This document shows positions 8,741 through 17,351 of a stretch of 64,000 bases of DNA, one piece after another. The DNA is from Hyphomicrobiales bacterium (GTDB taxonomy: Bacteria; Pseudomonadota; Alphaproteobacteria; Rhizobiales; JAJFHB01). Position numbers and translations under genes: made by a program. The notes under the pieces are model-generated. The model saw nothing but the letters and a program-made list of their open reading frames with translations. It made no database searches and was not told the DNA's origin. The DNA lies in assembly GCA_021775755.1 (NCBI GenBank), contig JAJFHE010000015.1:62001-126000 (forward strand), written 5' to 3'. The first letter of the stretch is position 1. The number at the start of each line of letters is the position of its first letter.

Positions 8741-10045
8741 TCATCCCAGCACCGAAAAGCTTGAGTCCTCGTTGATTTCGCGCAGGCGAGAGTAGAACCC
8801 TACATTGAGATTGCCGCCGATGGTTTCGAGCGCGAAGCGGTAGGGCTCCTCATCATGGTCGGTGCCGGCCTCGCAATAGGCGATGAGGCCGGCCATCATC
8901 TTGCCGGCAACCGGCGCGTTCTTGAACTGGTTGCCGGAAGAACCAATCGCCATGTAGAAGCCCGGCAGGCAGGATTTGTCGTAAATCGGGATCCAGTCCT
9001 CGGTGACATCGTAGAGATCGACAACACCGCGCCGCGCATTCGGAATGCCGAGTTCTGGAATGCGCTGACCCATGCGGTAGGCCTGATGGGTCCATTGCTC
9101 GGTGAATTCGCGGTCGAAGTCATCCGCGTCGACAAACTCGCGCGGATCGCAGTCCGGGTCCTCGCTGCCGACGAGTATGTGATTGCCAGTTTCCGGGCGG
9201 CAGTAGCAGCCGATGTCGCTGTCGGATATGACGAGCCCGTCGCGGACGAAATCGAAATTCGGTGGCGAGGGCACATGCACGACTTCCTGGCGCAGGGCGC
9301 GGGTGGTGATCTTCATGTCAGCGTCGGCACCGGCCATGACGTTGATGACGCAGGAATGCGGCCCGGCGACGTTCACAACCACCGGGGCTGAAATCTCCGT
9401 GCCGTTTGACAGCGCAATGCCGGATACGCGGCCTTGCGACTTCAGGATATCCGCAACCTCGCAGTTAAAGCGAAACTCCGCACCATGGGCTTCGGCAGCA
9501 CGCTGCAGATTGTGAGTGGCGAGTTGTGGATCGCTGATATATCCGGCAGTTGGAAAATAAACCGCGCTTTCGACGTCGCCGCCGGTCGGCTCGGCGAAGC
9601 CGTCATCGCCGATACGCTTGGGCGGGAAATGACGTTTCAGGTCATACACGGGCAGCCGTTCGGTAATCCGTGACCGGTCCCAGATTTCGTAGGGAATGTT
9701 CAACTCATCGCACAGTGACGTGTGGCGTTTGAGGTGGCCATTATGTTCGGTCTGCATGACAAGGCAGCCGCATTCAATGAACTCCGCATGGCCGCTTTCA
9801 TCGGATGCGCCGAGATAATTCGCCCAGTCCTTCCAGTAATAGTAACCCTCGAAAGCAAAGGCAGTACCGTCGAGCGTTGAGTAGTGCACGCGGATGATGG
9901 CGCAGGAATTGCTCGTCGAGCCGTATCCGGCAGCGGGCAGTTTGTCGACGTTGAGCGTGCGCAGGCCGGATTTGGCCATTTCAAACGCGGTCGCCGCGCC
10001 GATGATGCCCGCGCCAATGATGATTGCGTCGTAGTCGTGAGCCAT
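8741..10045 (-). CDS. FAD-dependent oxidoreductase, DAO/sarcosine-oxidase-like
   Basis: 434 residues from ATG 10045, which has the ribosome site ggagagg 6-12 bp upstream. The Rossmann motif IIGAGIIGA (9-17) is followed by a DAO domain. The stretch YGSTSNSCAIIRVHYS at about 42-57 resembles the flavin-attachment region of sarcosine and dimethylglycine oxidases, and MAIGSSGNQFKNAPVAG near 370-385 is the C-terminal FAD region. Such enzymes oxidise secondary or tertiary amines or amino acids. It follows gshB by 17 bp on the same strand and may be cotranscribed with it, although its function does not obviously link to glutathione. The exact amine substrate is unknown. Confidence 0.8.
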   Translation of the reverse strand: MAHDYDAIIIGAGIIGAATAFEMAKSGLRTLNVDKLPAAGYGSTSNSCAIIRVHYSTLDGTAFAFEGYYYWKDWANYLGASDESGHAEFIECGCLVMQTEHNGHLKRHTSLCDELNIPYEIWDRSRITERLPVYDLKRHFPPKRIGDDGFAEPTGGDVESAVYFPTAGYISDPQLATHNLQRAAEAHGAEFRFNCEVADILKSQGRVSGIALSNGTEISAPVVVNVAGPHSCVINVMAGADADMKITTRALRQEVVHVPSPPNFDFVRDGLVISDSDIGCYCRPETGNHILVGSEDPDCDPREFVDADDFDREFTEQWTHQAYRMGQRIPELGIPNARRGVVDLYDVTEDWIPIYDKSCLPGFYMAIGSSGNQFKNAPVAGKMMAGLIAYCEAGTDHDEEPYRFALETIGGNLNVGFYSRLREINEDSSFSVLG

Positions 10046-10062
10046 CAAACCTCTCCTTCTTC

Positions 10063-11001
10063 TCAGCGACGCGCTTCGATGGCGTCCCAGATCATTGCGG
10101 CGATATCGTTGCCGCCGAAGTTCCTGACCTCGCGGATGCCGGTCGGCGAAGTCACGTTGATTTCCGTCAGCCAGTCGCCGATCACATCGATGCCGACGAA
10201 GATCAGGCCGCGGCGCCTGAGTTCCGGTCCGATCGCCTCGCAGATGGCGCGGTCGCGGTCGGACATGTCGATCGGCTCCGGCCGGCCTCCGACATGCATG
10301 TTCGAGCGGCTTTCGCCAAGCGCCGGCACGCGGTTGATGATGCCGGCGGGCTCGCCGTCCACCAGGATGATGCGCTTGTCGCCGTCGCGCACGGCGGGCA
10401 GATACTGCTGCACGACATAGGGTTCGCGAAAATTCTGTTCGAACAATTCCAGCAGCGCACCGAGATTTTCATCGCCGTGGGAGAGACGGAAAACACCGGC
10501 ACCGCCATTGCCGTAGAGCGGCTTGACGATGATGTCGCCGTGTTCGTCGCGAAACGCCCGGACCTCGCGCGCATCGCGGGTGATGAGCGTCGGCGGCATA
10601 AAGTCGGCGAATTCGATGCAAAAGAGCTTTTCCGGCGCGTTGCGCACATGCGCCGGGTCGTTCACCACGAGCGTCTTGGGGTGCACGTGTTCCAAAAGGT
10701 GCGTGGCGGTGATGTAGCTCATGTCGAAGGGCGGATCCTGGCGCATATGCACAACATCCAGATCGGCGAGGTTTTCCACTCTCTCATCGCTCAGCGTGAA
10801 GTGATTGCCCTCTTCGTCGCGCAGCTCAAGGCTCGCGCCGGCCGCATACAGGCGGCCATCGCGCAGGCTGAGCGCCTGCGGTTCATAATAAAATATGCTG
10901 TGCCCGCGCCGCTGCGCCTCGAGCAGAATAGCGAAGGTCGAATCGCCCTTGATGTCGATCGCATTTATCGGGTCCATCTGGACGGCAATTTTGAGGCTCA
11001 T
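10063..11001 (-). CDS. gshB: Glutathione synthetase
   Basis: 312 residues, the usual length. The protein begins with the typical [12 protein letters not shown] and continues with the ATP-grasp domain: [16 protein letters not shown] around 158-173, [20 protein letters not shown], and the C-terminal [12 protein letters not shown]. It joins glycine to gamma-glutamylcysteine using ATP, the last step of glutathione synthesis in the cytoplasm. It lies 84 bp after yraN on the same strand. The order rsmI-yraN-gshB is common in this order of bacteria, where comM often follows. Here the carotenoid island separates gshB from comM. Confidence 0.96.
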   Translation of the reverse strand: MSLKIAVQMDPINAIDIKGDSTFAILLEAQRRGHSIFYYEPQALSLRDGRLYAAGASLELRDEEGNHFTLSDERVENLADLDVVHMRQDPPFDMSYITATHLLEHVHPKTLVVNDPAHVRNAPEKLFCIEFADFMPPTLITRDAREVRAFRDEHGDIIVKPLYGNGGAGVFRLSHGDENLGALLELFEQNFREPYVVQQYLPAVRDGDKRIILVDGEPAGIINRVPALGESRSNMHVGGRPEPIDMSDRDRAICEAIGPELRRRGLIFVGIDVIGDWLTEINVTSPTGIREVRNFGGNDIAAMIWDAIEARR

Positions 11002-11085
11002 GCGAGGGATCTCTCCGTTAGTGGCCGCACCGCGATCACGCGGCCCGTCCTATAAATGACGAACAGGGCGCACGATCAAGAGGGT

Positions 11086-11469
11086 CTAATGTCCACCGTC
11101 CGCAGAAAATGCGTTGGCCATGTGGCGCGGCAGTCCGAATGCATTGACGAGCACGACATCGAAGCGAAAATCGAGGTCATCCTGGCCGGCGGCTCCGGCG
11201 CGCCAGAATTCCGCCGCCCGGGCGATGCGCGCCATCTGGGCCGGCGAAACCGCGTGCGCGGCGCTGGCAAAATCGCGGCGCTGCTTGACCTCAACGAAGG
11301 CAATGGTGCGTCCACGCCTCGCTACCAGGTCGATTTCGCCAACCGGCGTTTTGTACCGGCGCGCAACAACCCGGTAGCCTTTGCAGCGCAGCAGCACCGA
11401 CGCAATGGATTCGGCCCAGTGTCCGCGACGCTCGGCCTGACGGCGGGACCGGGCACGCGGTTGCTTCAC
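11086..11469 (-). CDS. yraN: YraN/UPF0102 family endonuclease-like protein
   Basis: 127 residues. The PD-(D/E)XK-like nuclease core is visible as PVGEIDLVARRGRTIAFVEVK, with the Glu/Asp and ExK residues expected for metal binding, after a basic start (KQPRARSRRQ). The biological substrate of the family is not established; a Holliday-junction-resolvase-like fold is known. It overlaps rsmI by 4 bp, as usual for this pair, so the two are translationally coupled. Confidence 0.92.
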   Translation of the reverse strand: MKQPRARSRRQAERRGHWAESIASVLLRCKGYRVVARRYKTPVGEIDLVARRGRTIAFVEVKQRRDFASAAHAVSPAQMARIARAAEFWRAGAAGQDDLDFRFDVVLVNAFGLPRHMANAFSADGGH

Positions 11470-12383
11470 CGCTCCTCGCCATCGCGGGCGTGGGACAAGT
11501 CAAGGGCACGCCGGTAGACCTGTTTCCGCGGCACCGCGAGAGCGCGCGCAACATGGTCCGCAGCATCGCGCACGCTCATCTCCGCAAGAGCGGCCCGCAG
11601 GGCCTTGTCGATTTCCTCGCCGCCCGGCGGGCGCGTTTCGCCCGGTGCCACGACGAGCGTAATTTCTCCCTTGAACGTGCCGCGGTCGCGCGCCATGCCA
11701 ACAAGATCGGTGAGCGTGCCACGCACGATTTCCTCATGCATTTTCGTGAGCTCGCGCGTCAATGTCGCGCCGCGGTCGCCAAATGCGACCAGCAGGGCTT
11801 CCAGTGTCAGTGTCACTTTGCGCGGCGAAACAAAGAAGATTAACGTCGCCTGGATGCCGGCGAGTTCAGCCAGCGCCGTGTCGCGCGCGCCCTTTTTTTC
11901 CGGCAGAAAGCCGACAAACTGAAACCTGTCCGTCGGTTGCCCGGCAACCGCAAGCGCCGCCAGGAGGGCCGACGCCCCGGGCACCGGAAAGACCGTGACA
12001 TCACCCGCGGCAGCGTCGCGCACAAGCTTGAATCCGGGGTCCGAGACAAGCGGCGTTCCGGCATCGCTGACAAGCGCGATCGTTCCACCGGCCCCAAGAC
12101 GCGTCATGATTTCGGGCCGCATGCGCTCCGCATTGTGTTCGTGATAGGCTTTGAGGGGCGTCGAAATGCCATAATTTCGTACCAGTTTCACGGTCGTGCG
12201 GGTGTCTTCGCACAGTATGAGGTCGGCTGCGGCAAGTGTTTCAAGGGCGCGCAAGGTAATGTCGCCAAGATGGCCGATGGGCGTCGCGGTCACATAGAGG
12301 CCGGGCGCCAGAGCCGCTGCCGCCACAGGCTGGCCGTTGAGCAGGAAAGTTTTCTGACGGCGTGGTTTGTCGTTCGCGGTCAC
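11466..12383 (-). CDS. rsmI: 16S rRNA (cytidine1402-2'-O)-methyltransferase
   Basis: 305 residues from a GTG start (12383). The tetrapyrrole-methylase fold signature is clear: GLYVTATPIGHLGDITLRAL near residues 28-47, LILCEDTRTT, and ALVSDAGTPLVSDPG around 105-120. RsmI methylates the ribose of C1402 in the decoding centre together with RsmH. The C-terminal 60 residues (LRAALAEMSVRDAADHVARA and on) form the usual helical tail. It diverges from the LpoA-like gene across 170 bp, as in the classical yraL/yraM arrangement. Confidence 0.95.
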   Translation of the reverse strand: MTANDKPRRQKTFLLNGQPVAAAALAPGLYVTATPIGHLGDITLRALETLAAADLILCEDTRTTVKLVRNYGISTPLKAYHEHNAERMRPEIMTRLGAGGTIALVSDAGTPLVSDPGFKLVRDAAAGDVTVFPVPGASALLAALAVAGQPTDRFQFVGFLPEKKGARDTALAELAGIQATLIFFVSPRKVTLTLEALLVAFGDRGATLTRELTKMHEEIVRGTLTDLVGMARDRGTFKGEITLVVAPGETRPPGGEEIDKALRAALAEMSVRDAADHVARALAVPRKQVYRRALDLSHARDGEER

Positions 12384-12553
12384 ACATTAGCCGGCGAAAG
12401 AGCCGCCGCCCCCGTTAAGATTGAGTGCGCTATGGTTTTTACTTCCGGGTCAAGATTGAGTAGCTTACAGAACAGGGGTTGGCGGCGAAAGCCGGTACGA
12501 CGCACGTTGCGGAGCGTGCGAGGCACCAGGGACGATAAAACAGGGGCCACAAG

Positions 12554-13795
12554 GTGGAAAGCGTAACAGTAGTATTAAAGCGAGTATCCTGCGGTTTGCA
12601 GACAGGGAAACTGTGGCTTGCGGGCCTGTTCATCGGTCTGTCGGTCGGCCTGTCGGCTTGCACCAGCGGCGTCGATCTCGGTGTCGGCGACTGGTTTGCC
12701 GGTGGCGGTTCATCGCCAACCGTCAATTCCCAGGATCTTGCGGCATTGAACGCGGGCGGCGCGCGCGTCGCCATGCTGCTGCCGCTGTCGGCGAATGGCG
12801 AGGCGGCGCAGATTGCCCGTGCGCTGAAAGAGGCGGGCGAACTTGCGGTATTCGAGGCCGGCCAGGCAGGCATTGTCCTGACGACGAAGGACACGCTCGG
12901 CACGCCGGCGGGTGCGCAGGCCGCGGCACAGGCGGCCATTCAAGAGGGCGCCGAACTGATCATCGGCCCGCTGTTTTCCAATTCGGTTCGCGCCATCGCG
13001 CCGGTCACCCAGACAAGTAACACGCCGGTCATCGCGTTTTCGACCGACCGGAACGTCGCGACGCAGAACATTTATCTTCTGAGCTTTCTGCCGGAGCTTG
13101 AAGTGCAGCGTGTGATGCAGCATGCCTCGGCGGCAGGTGCCCGCACGTTTGCCGCGCTGGTGCCGCAGTCTCCTTACGGGGCTGTCGTTGAGCGCGCCAT
13201 GACGCAGGCAGTGCAGGCTTCCGGTGGCCGCCTCGTTGCGATTGAACGATACGCGCGCACGCAGGAAGGCCTCGCGGCGCCGGTCAACAAGATCGCCCAG
13301 GCGGTCAACGGCAACAATGTGGACGCGCTGCTCATCGCCGAAGGCGGGGCACTCTTGCGCTCCATTGCCTCGCAACTTGCCCAGAGCGGTATCAACCAGG
13401 GTTCGGTGCAGTTTCTCGGTACCGGCCTTTGGGACGAACAGGGTGTCAACACCATCCCGAACCTGATCGGTGGCTGGTATGCCGGTCCGCCGCCGTCCGC
13501 AAAGCAGCAGTTCGCGGTCAGATTCCAGAACGCCTATGGCCGCCAGCCGCCGCGCCTTGCAAGCCTTGCTTATGACGCTGTGTCGCTCGCCATCGCGTTT
13601 TCGCGCCAGCCCCAGGGCAACCGCTTTACCGCTCCGCAAATGGCCAATCCGGAAGGCTTTGCCGGGGTCGACGGACTGTTCAGGTTCATGCCGAACGGTC
13701 TCAACGAGCGCGGGCTTGCGGTCATGCAGGTGACCGGCGCGGGATCGCAGGAAGTAAGCCCTGCGCCGCCGAGATTTGCAGGCACCGGGTCTTAA
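12554..13795 (+). CDS. LpoA/YraM-like penicillin-binding protein activator lipoprotein
   Basis: 413 residues from GTG 12554. A lipoprotein signal occupies the start, with a hydrophobic stretch (20-34) and the lipobox GLSAC (Cys36). The rest is a periplasmic-binding-protein (type I) fold: ARVAMLLPLSANGEAAQIA, LIIGPLFSNSVRAIAPV and the C-terminal PEGFAGVDGLFRFMPNG. In Enterobacteria LpoA activates PBP1A from the outer membrane. Here only the C-terminal half of that protein is represented, as is normal in alphaproteobacteria, so activator function is inferred from the family and from the divergent rsmI-yraN neighbours. An amino-acid-binding role is possible. Confidence 0.85.
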   Translation: MESVTVVLKRVSCGLQTGKLWLAGLFIGLSVGLSACTSGVDLGVGDWFAGGGSSPTVNSQDLAALNAGGARVAMLLPLSANGEAAQIARALKEAGELAVFEAGQAGIVLTTKDTLGTPAGAQAAAQAAIQEGAELIIGPLFSNSVRAIAPVTQTSNTPVIAFSTDRNVATQNIYLLSFLPELEVQRVMQHASAAGARTFAALVPQSPYGAVVERAMTQAVQASGGRLVAIERYARTQEGLAAPVNKIAQAVNGNNVDALLIAEGGALLRSIASQLAQSGINQGSVQFLGTGLWDEQGVNTIPNLIGGWYAGPPPSAKQQFAVRFQNAYGRQPPRLASLAYDAVSLAIAFSRQPQGNRFTAPQMANPEGFAGVDGLFRFMPNGLNERGLAVMQVTGAGSQEVSPAPPRFAGTGS

Positions 13796-15006
13796 AGAGA
13801 AGCCGCCAGTTCCGCAGCGACGGCGTTCAGCACCAGCCGCCCGCGCGGCGTGAGCTGGAGAACGGTGGTTGACACTTCTTCGTTAAGCAGCCCCATGCGC
13901 GCAAGCGCAATGACGGTATCGGGCGCGGGTGTGGGAAGGCCGCGCTCGCGCAATCTTGAAAGCGGCAGGCCTTCTGAAAGCCGCAATCCCATAACCAGGA
14001 TTTCATGCGTCTGTTCACGGGCCGACAAGGGACTTTCCGTTGCGCTGCCCGTGCCTGCGCCATCCACTTCGCGGCGCCAGGCTTCCGGGTCGCGGTGGGC
14101 GTCGATGGCAAGGCGTTCCCCCGCCACCGTTATACGGCTGTGGGCGCCGGGACCAATACCGATATAGTCCCCATAGCGCCAGTAAATGAGGTTGTGGCGC
14201 GACTCCGCCCCGGGGCGGGCATGGTTGGAAATTTCATACGCCGGAATGCCGGCTGCCTCACAGAGTTCCTGTGTGACTTCGTAGAATGCGACCGCGAGAT
14301 CTTCTTCCGGGACAATGAGCTTGCCGGCGTCATGCAGGACGGCGAAGGGTGTTCCCGGCTCTATCGTCAACTGATAAAGCGAAAGATGATCGCCGGCGCG
14401 CGCCAGCGCCTGCGTGAGCTCCGCGCGCCAGTCTTCGGCGCTCTGGTGTGGCCGCGCATAGATCAGATCGAATGACACGCGCTCAAAGTTTGTGTGCGCG
14501 ACATCGAGCGCGGCCATGGCTTCGGCAACTGAATGCTGGCGGCCGAGCGCCTTGAGAGCGCGGTCATCCAGCGCCTGCACACCGACTGAAACGCGGTTTA
14601 CCCCGGCGGTCCGGTACCCGGCAAAATTCCGCGCCTCGACACTGGTCGGGTTTGCCTCCAGCGTGATTTCAGCATCGGCGCTCAGCGGCCAGAGATCCGC
14701 CGCGGCCTCAATGAGAGTGGAAACCGCGGCGGGGGTCATGAGCGAGGGCGTGCCGCCGCCGAAGAAAATACTGTCGAGGATGCCGGCGCCGGTGCGGGCC
14801 GCGAAGCTTTGCATTTCCCGCACGAGGGCTCCGGTAAAGGACGTTTCGTCCACGCCGTTGTGACGGACATGGGAGTTGAAGTCGCAATAGGGGCATTTGG
14901 CGAGGCAGAACGGCCAGTGAATATAGAGGCCGAAACGCGTTTGGCCCGTTGACCAGATTGTATCGCGGCCTAAGCGCTCGGCGGCGGCGTGATCAATCGT
15001 GCCCAA
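13792..15006 (-). CDS. hemW: HemW, radical SAM heme chaperone (HemN-like)
   Basis: 404 residues if translation starts at TTG 15006, the first plausible start preceded by AGGA at good spacing. There is no ATG before the conserved FGLYIHWPF. The radical-SAM cluster motif is CLAKCPYC (Cys34, Cys38, Cys41), followed by FFGGGTPSL and [12 protein letters not shown]. The HemN-specific cysteine-rich N-terminus is lacking, which marks HemW rather than true coproporphyrinogen dehydrogenase. HemW is thought to deliver heme to membrane cytochromes. The start overlaps the end of rdgB by 14 bp, so coupling is likely. Its stop overlaps the end of the converging LpoA-like gene by 4 bp. Confidence 0.93.
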   Translation of the reverse strand: MGTIDHAAAERLGRDTIWSTGQTRFGLYIHWPFCLAKCPYCDFNSHVRHNGVDETSFTGALVREMQSFAARTGAGILDSIFFGGGTPSLMTPAAVSTLIEAAADLWPLSADAEITLEANPTSVEARNFAGYRTAGVNRVSVGVQALDDRALKALGRQHSVAEAMAALDVAHTNFERVSFDLIYARPHQSAEDWRAELTQALARAGDHLSLYQLTIEPGTPFAVLHDAGKLIVPEEDLAVAFYEVTQELCEAAGIPAYEISNHARPGAESRHNLIYWRYGDYIGIGPGAHSRITVAGERLAIDAHRDPEAWRREVDGAGTGSATESPLSAREQTHEILVMGLRLSEGLPLSRLRERGLPTPAPDTVIALARMGLLNEEVSTTVLQLTPRGRLVLNAVAAELAASL

Positions 15007-15613
15007 GACAGTCCTCAGTGAGCTTTGCAAACGCGTCGGCGCGGTGCGACATCTCATGCTTCTCCTCAGGCGCCATTTCACCGAATGTCAGCTGACGCCC
15101 GGTTGCCACGAATACCGGGTCGTAGCCGAAGCCGTGCTCGCCCCGGGGCGGCCATACCAAGTGTCCGCGCACCTCACCCTCGAAGATCTCATGATGGCCG
15201 TCCGGCCAGGCAATGCAAAGCGCGCAGACAAAGCGCGCGGCGCGTGCGTCTGCGCTGACGGCCCCTATCTCAGAGAGTTCGTGCTCAACGCGCTGCATGG
15301 CTTGCGAAAAGTCCTTTTGCGGACCGGCCCAGCGGGCGGAGTAAATCCCGGGCGCGCCGCCCAGCGCCTCGACCGCAAGCCCGGAATCATCGGCGAGCGC
15401 CACTTTTCCCGACGCATCCGCCGCGGCGCGGGCTTTCAGAAGCGCGTTTTCAGCGAATGTCGCGCCGGTTTCCTCGGGCTCATCCAGACCAAGCTCGCCA
15501 GCGGACACAACGCCAACGCCGCGGCCTCGCACCAGTTCGGCAATCTCACGCACCTTGCCCGGGTTGTGGCTTGCCACGACGAGAGTGGTTTCCTGCAATT
15601 GCCGATGTGTCAT
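14993..15613 (-). CDS. rdgB: XTP/dITP diphosphatase (non-canonical purine NTP pyrophosphatase)
   Basis: 206 residues from ATG 15613. The signature [10 protein letters not shown] (15-24) and the substrate-site stretches [35 protein letters not shown] and GFGYDPVFV are intact. The enzyme removes ITP, dITP and XTP from the nucleotide pool. The start codon abuts the end of a 270-bp palindromic element exactly, so the ribosome site and any nearby promoter must come from that element. A GTG inside the element at 15625 is also in frame and would add four residues. The position between rph and hemW is the conserved one, except that a VOC gene and the element now intervene. Confidence 0.94.
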   Translation of the reverse strand: MTHRQLQETTLVVASHNPGKVREIAELVRGRGVGVVSAGELGLDEPEETGATFAENALLKARAAADASGKVALADDSGLAVEALGGAPGIYSARWAGPQKDFSQAMQRVEHELSEIGAVSADARAARFVCALCIAWPDGHHEIFEGEVRGHLVWPPRGEHGFGYDPVFVATGRQLTFGEMAPEEKHEMSHRADAFAKLTEDCLGHD

Positions 15614-15883
15614 TCTAGAGCCCACTTGTTGAATTCGGAGCCACTTTGACCGGCTTGTCTTGCTGCGTGGTCAGGCGCGCTTCGCTATGCGATGTGGGAC
15701 ATCTCATAAGAAGCGCAACGCCGCCACGCGGCAAGACAAGCCGGCCGTTGGTGGACCAAATCCGTCCGCCGGCAGCGTTGCGCCGCTTGCCCGATGCCCC
15801 GCATCGCGCTGCGCGCCGCGCCTTGCCGGTCGAACTGATTTGGTCCATCAAAGTGACTCCGGATTCATCAAATGGGCTCTAGA
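15614..15883. repeat. 270-bp palindromic intergenic element (copy 1)
   Basis: Two arms of about 108 bp (15614-15721 and 15775-15883) are inverted around a 53-bp spacer. The outer 36 bp of the arms (15614-15649 and 15848-15883) match at 32 positions, and both ends read TCTAGAGCCC. A further inverted pair lies inside: ccggcttgtcttgc near 15650 and its complement gcaagacaagccgg in the spacer. No protein-coding capacity is convincing. The two mirrored 78-codon frames it contains, one per strand, only reflect the palindrome. The element fills the whole gap between rdgB and the VOC gene and supplies the last codons of the latter. It shares a core with the element at 17164-17291. A MITE-like or REP/RUP-type mobile repeat is the best reading. 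Confidence 0.8.
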
Positions 15884-16284
15884 GCCCAGATTCTCGGTTC
15901 GGCGAATTCAAGGCAGTTGCCCGCAGGGTCGCGGAAGTAGATCGAGCGGCCGCCCTGCGGCCATTCGAAGTCGGATTCGATCGCGACACCACGCGCGTCC
16001 AGACGGCCCCGCCAGGCCTCGATTTCATCGGCGCTGGCGGCAAAGCACACATGGCCCGGCCCATGCGCGCCGTGCGGCGGAACGGGCAGCGCACTTCCCG
16101 TCGCTGGTTTCGCCGTAGCCTCGGCGTTGAAGATGAGCAGAACCTGGCTGCCGCAGCGGAAGAACACGTGACGTCCGGCCTCTTCCGTCACCAGCTCCAG
16201 CCCCAGCACCTCGCGGTAAAAGGCGCTCGCCGCAGGCAGATCCGATGCATAAAGCACGGTTTCAAGAACCCGGTTGGGCGTCAT
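15868..16284 (-). CDS. VOC (glyoxalase/bleomycin resistance/dioxygenase) family protein
   Basis: 138 residues, one VOC domain made of two beta-alpha-beta-beta-beta modules: VLETVLYASDLPAASAFYRE at the start, GHVCFAAS in the middle, and the C-terminal YFRDPAGNCLEFAEPRIW. Metal ligands are likely His/Glu, including the Glu in CLEFAEP. The family covers lyases, dioxygenases and drug-binding proteins, so the reaction is unknown. The final residues ALEPI and the TGA lie within the end of the palindromic element, so the original stop has been replaced. Genes on either side (rph, rdgB) run in the same direction; rph lies 15 bp upstream. Confidence 0.82.
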   Translation of the reverse strand: MTPNRVLETVLYASDLPAASAFYREVLGLELVTEEAGRHVFFRCGSQVLLIFNAEATAKPATGSALPVPPHGAHGPGHVCFAASADEIEAWRGRLDARGVAIESDFEWPQGGRSIYFRDPAGNCLEFAEPRIWALEPI

Positions 16285-16299
16285 TTGGCTTCCCGGTTG

Positions 16300-17013
16300 T
16301 CAGCCGACCGCAAATTTCTGGAGCGTTACAAGGCGCTCGATACCTTCGCGCGCCAGCGCCAGCATGGTTTCAAAGTCCCCGCCGCTGAAAGGATCGCCTT
16401 CCGCGGTCGCCTGAATTTCGACAATGCCACCCGACCCGGTCATGACGAAGTTCGCATCCGTGTCGGCTTCGGAGTCCTCCGCATAATCCAGATCGCATAC
16501 CGGCTCGCCGTTATAGATGCCGCAGGAAATGGCGGCGATGTGATCCTTTAGAACGTCCGTCTTGACCATGTCGCGCTCAGCCATCCACTTGATGCAGTCG
16601 TGCAGCGCGACCCAGGCGCCGGTGATCGAGGCGGTTCTTGTCCCGCCATCGGCCTGCAATACGTCGCAGTCGACCTGGATCTGGCGCTCGCCGAGCTTTT
16701 CAAGATCCACAACCGCGCGCAGGCTGCGGCCGATCAGCCGCTGAATTTCCTGGGTCCGGCCGCTCTGTTTGCCGGCTGTGGCTTCGCGGCGCATACGCTC
16801 GCCGGTAGAACGCGGCAGCATGCCGTATTCCGCCGTCACCCAGCCGCGGCCCTGACCGCGCAGCCACGGCGGCACGCGGTCATCGAGACTTGCCGTACAC
16901 AAGACATGCGTATCGCCGCATTTTATGAGGCAGGAGCCTTCGGCATGTTTTGCAAAACCGCGTTCCAACTCGATGGAGCGGATCGCGCCTGGTTCCCGTT
17001 TCGATGGTCGCAT
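16300..17013 (-). CDS. rph: Ribonuclease PH
   Basis: 237 residues, full length. Family landmarks are [20 protein letters not shown] at the start, the basic region [20 protein letters not shown], the phosphate-binding [10 protein letters not shown], and [19 protein letters not shown]. It is a hexameric phosphorolytic 3'-5' exonuclease that trims tRNA 3' ends. It is divergent from hrcA, which is the usual arrangement; the intergenic region carries palindromic element 2. The following VOC gene starts 15 bp downstream. Confidence 0.96.
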   Translation of the reverse strand: MRPSKREPGAIRSIELERGFAKHAEGSCLIKCGDTHVLCTASLDDRVPPWLRGQGRGWVTAEYGMLPRSTGERMRREATAGKQSGRTQEIQRLIGRSLRAVVDLEKLGERQIQVDCDVLQADGGTRTASITGAWVALHDCIKWMAERDMVKTDVLKDHIAAISCGIYNGEPVCDLDYAEDSEADTDANFVMTGSGGIVEIQATAEGDPFSGGDFETMLALAREGIERLVTLQKFAVG

Positions 17014-17351
17014 GGTTCAAGGTTTCTTTTCTTGTTTCGGGTTTTTTGGAATTGCGCAGTGTTCTAGCCCGCAGCGTACACTTACTGCAAAAGAAAACGC
17101 CGTAGCAGGCGTCGCGCACAGAGATTCGGCGGTCGTCGATTGACGGCAACCGGCTGCATGCCCAGACCGTTTCGGGTTCATATGAATTCGTTTGACCGGC
17201 GTTGCGGCGATTGCCCGATACACCGCACCGCGCCTTGCCGGATGAACCGGCTTGACCCATCAAACGTTTCCATATGAACCTGAAACGGTCTAGGTTCGAG
17301 GGAGCGGATCCGCGGATCCGCAATGACCATAACCCAGTCTGTGGCAGTCTC
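17014..17351. other. rph-hrcA divergent intergenic region
   Basis: 338 bp without a gene. On the minus strand a weak promoter candidate for rph reads TTGCAG (17085-17090), an 18-bp spacer, then TAGAAC (17061-17066). The right half is occupied by palindromic element 2 (17164-17291). I find no CIRCE operator (GCACTC-N9-GAGTGC type) here, so autoregulation of hrcA is not visible at this site. Confidence 0.5.
17164..17291. repeat. 128-bp palindromic intergenic element (copy 2, related to copy 1)
   Basis: Terminal arms of 32 bp (17164-17195 and 17260-17291) are inverted and match at 28 positions; the ends read AGACCGTTTC. The 64-bp interior includes gcgttgcggcgattgcccga and ccgcgccttgccgg. The same words occur in the right arm of the 270-bp element (gcgttgcgccgcttgcccga at about 15775 and ccgcgccttgccgg near 15816), so the two belong to one family with different termini. 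An ATG in its right arm (17274) is in frame with hrcA but is not needed as a start. Confidence 0.78.

Noticed and set aside
12417..12461. Two direct copies of aagattgagt 35 bp apart upstream of the LpoA-like gene
   Set aside because: Could be an operator, but 10-bp repeats of this kind can occur by chance and no promoter fits around them.
15615..15882. Two 78-codon frames on opposite strands in the palindromic element
   Set aside because: They are near mirror images and result from the palindrome itself; no homology and no ribosome sites.
17274..17351. Earlier hrcA start at ATG 17274
   Set aside because: It lies in the arm of palindromic element 2 and adds 26 residues without family similarity.
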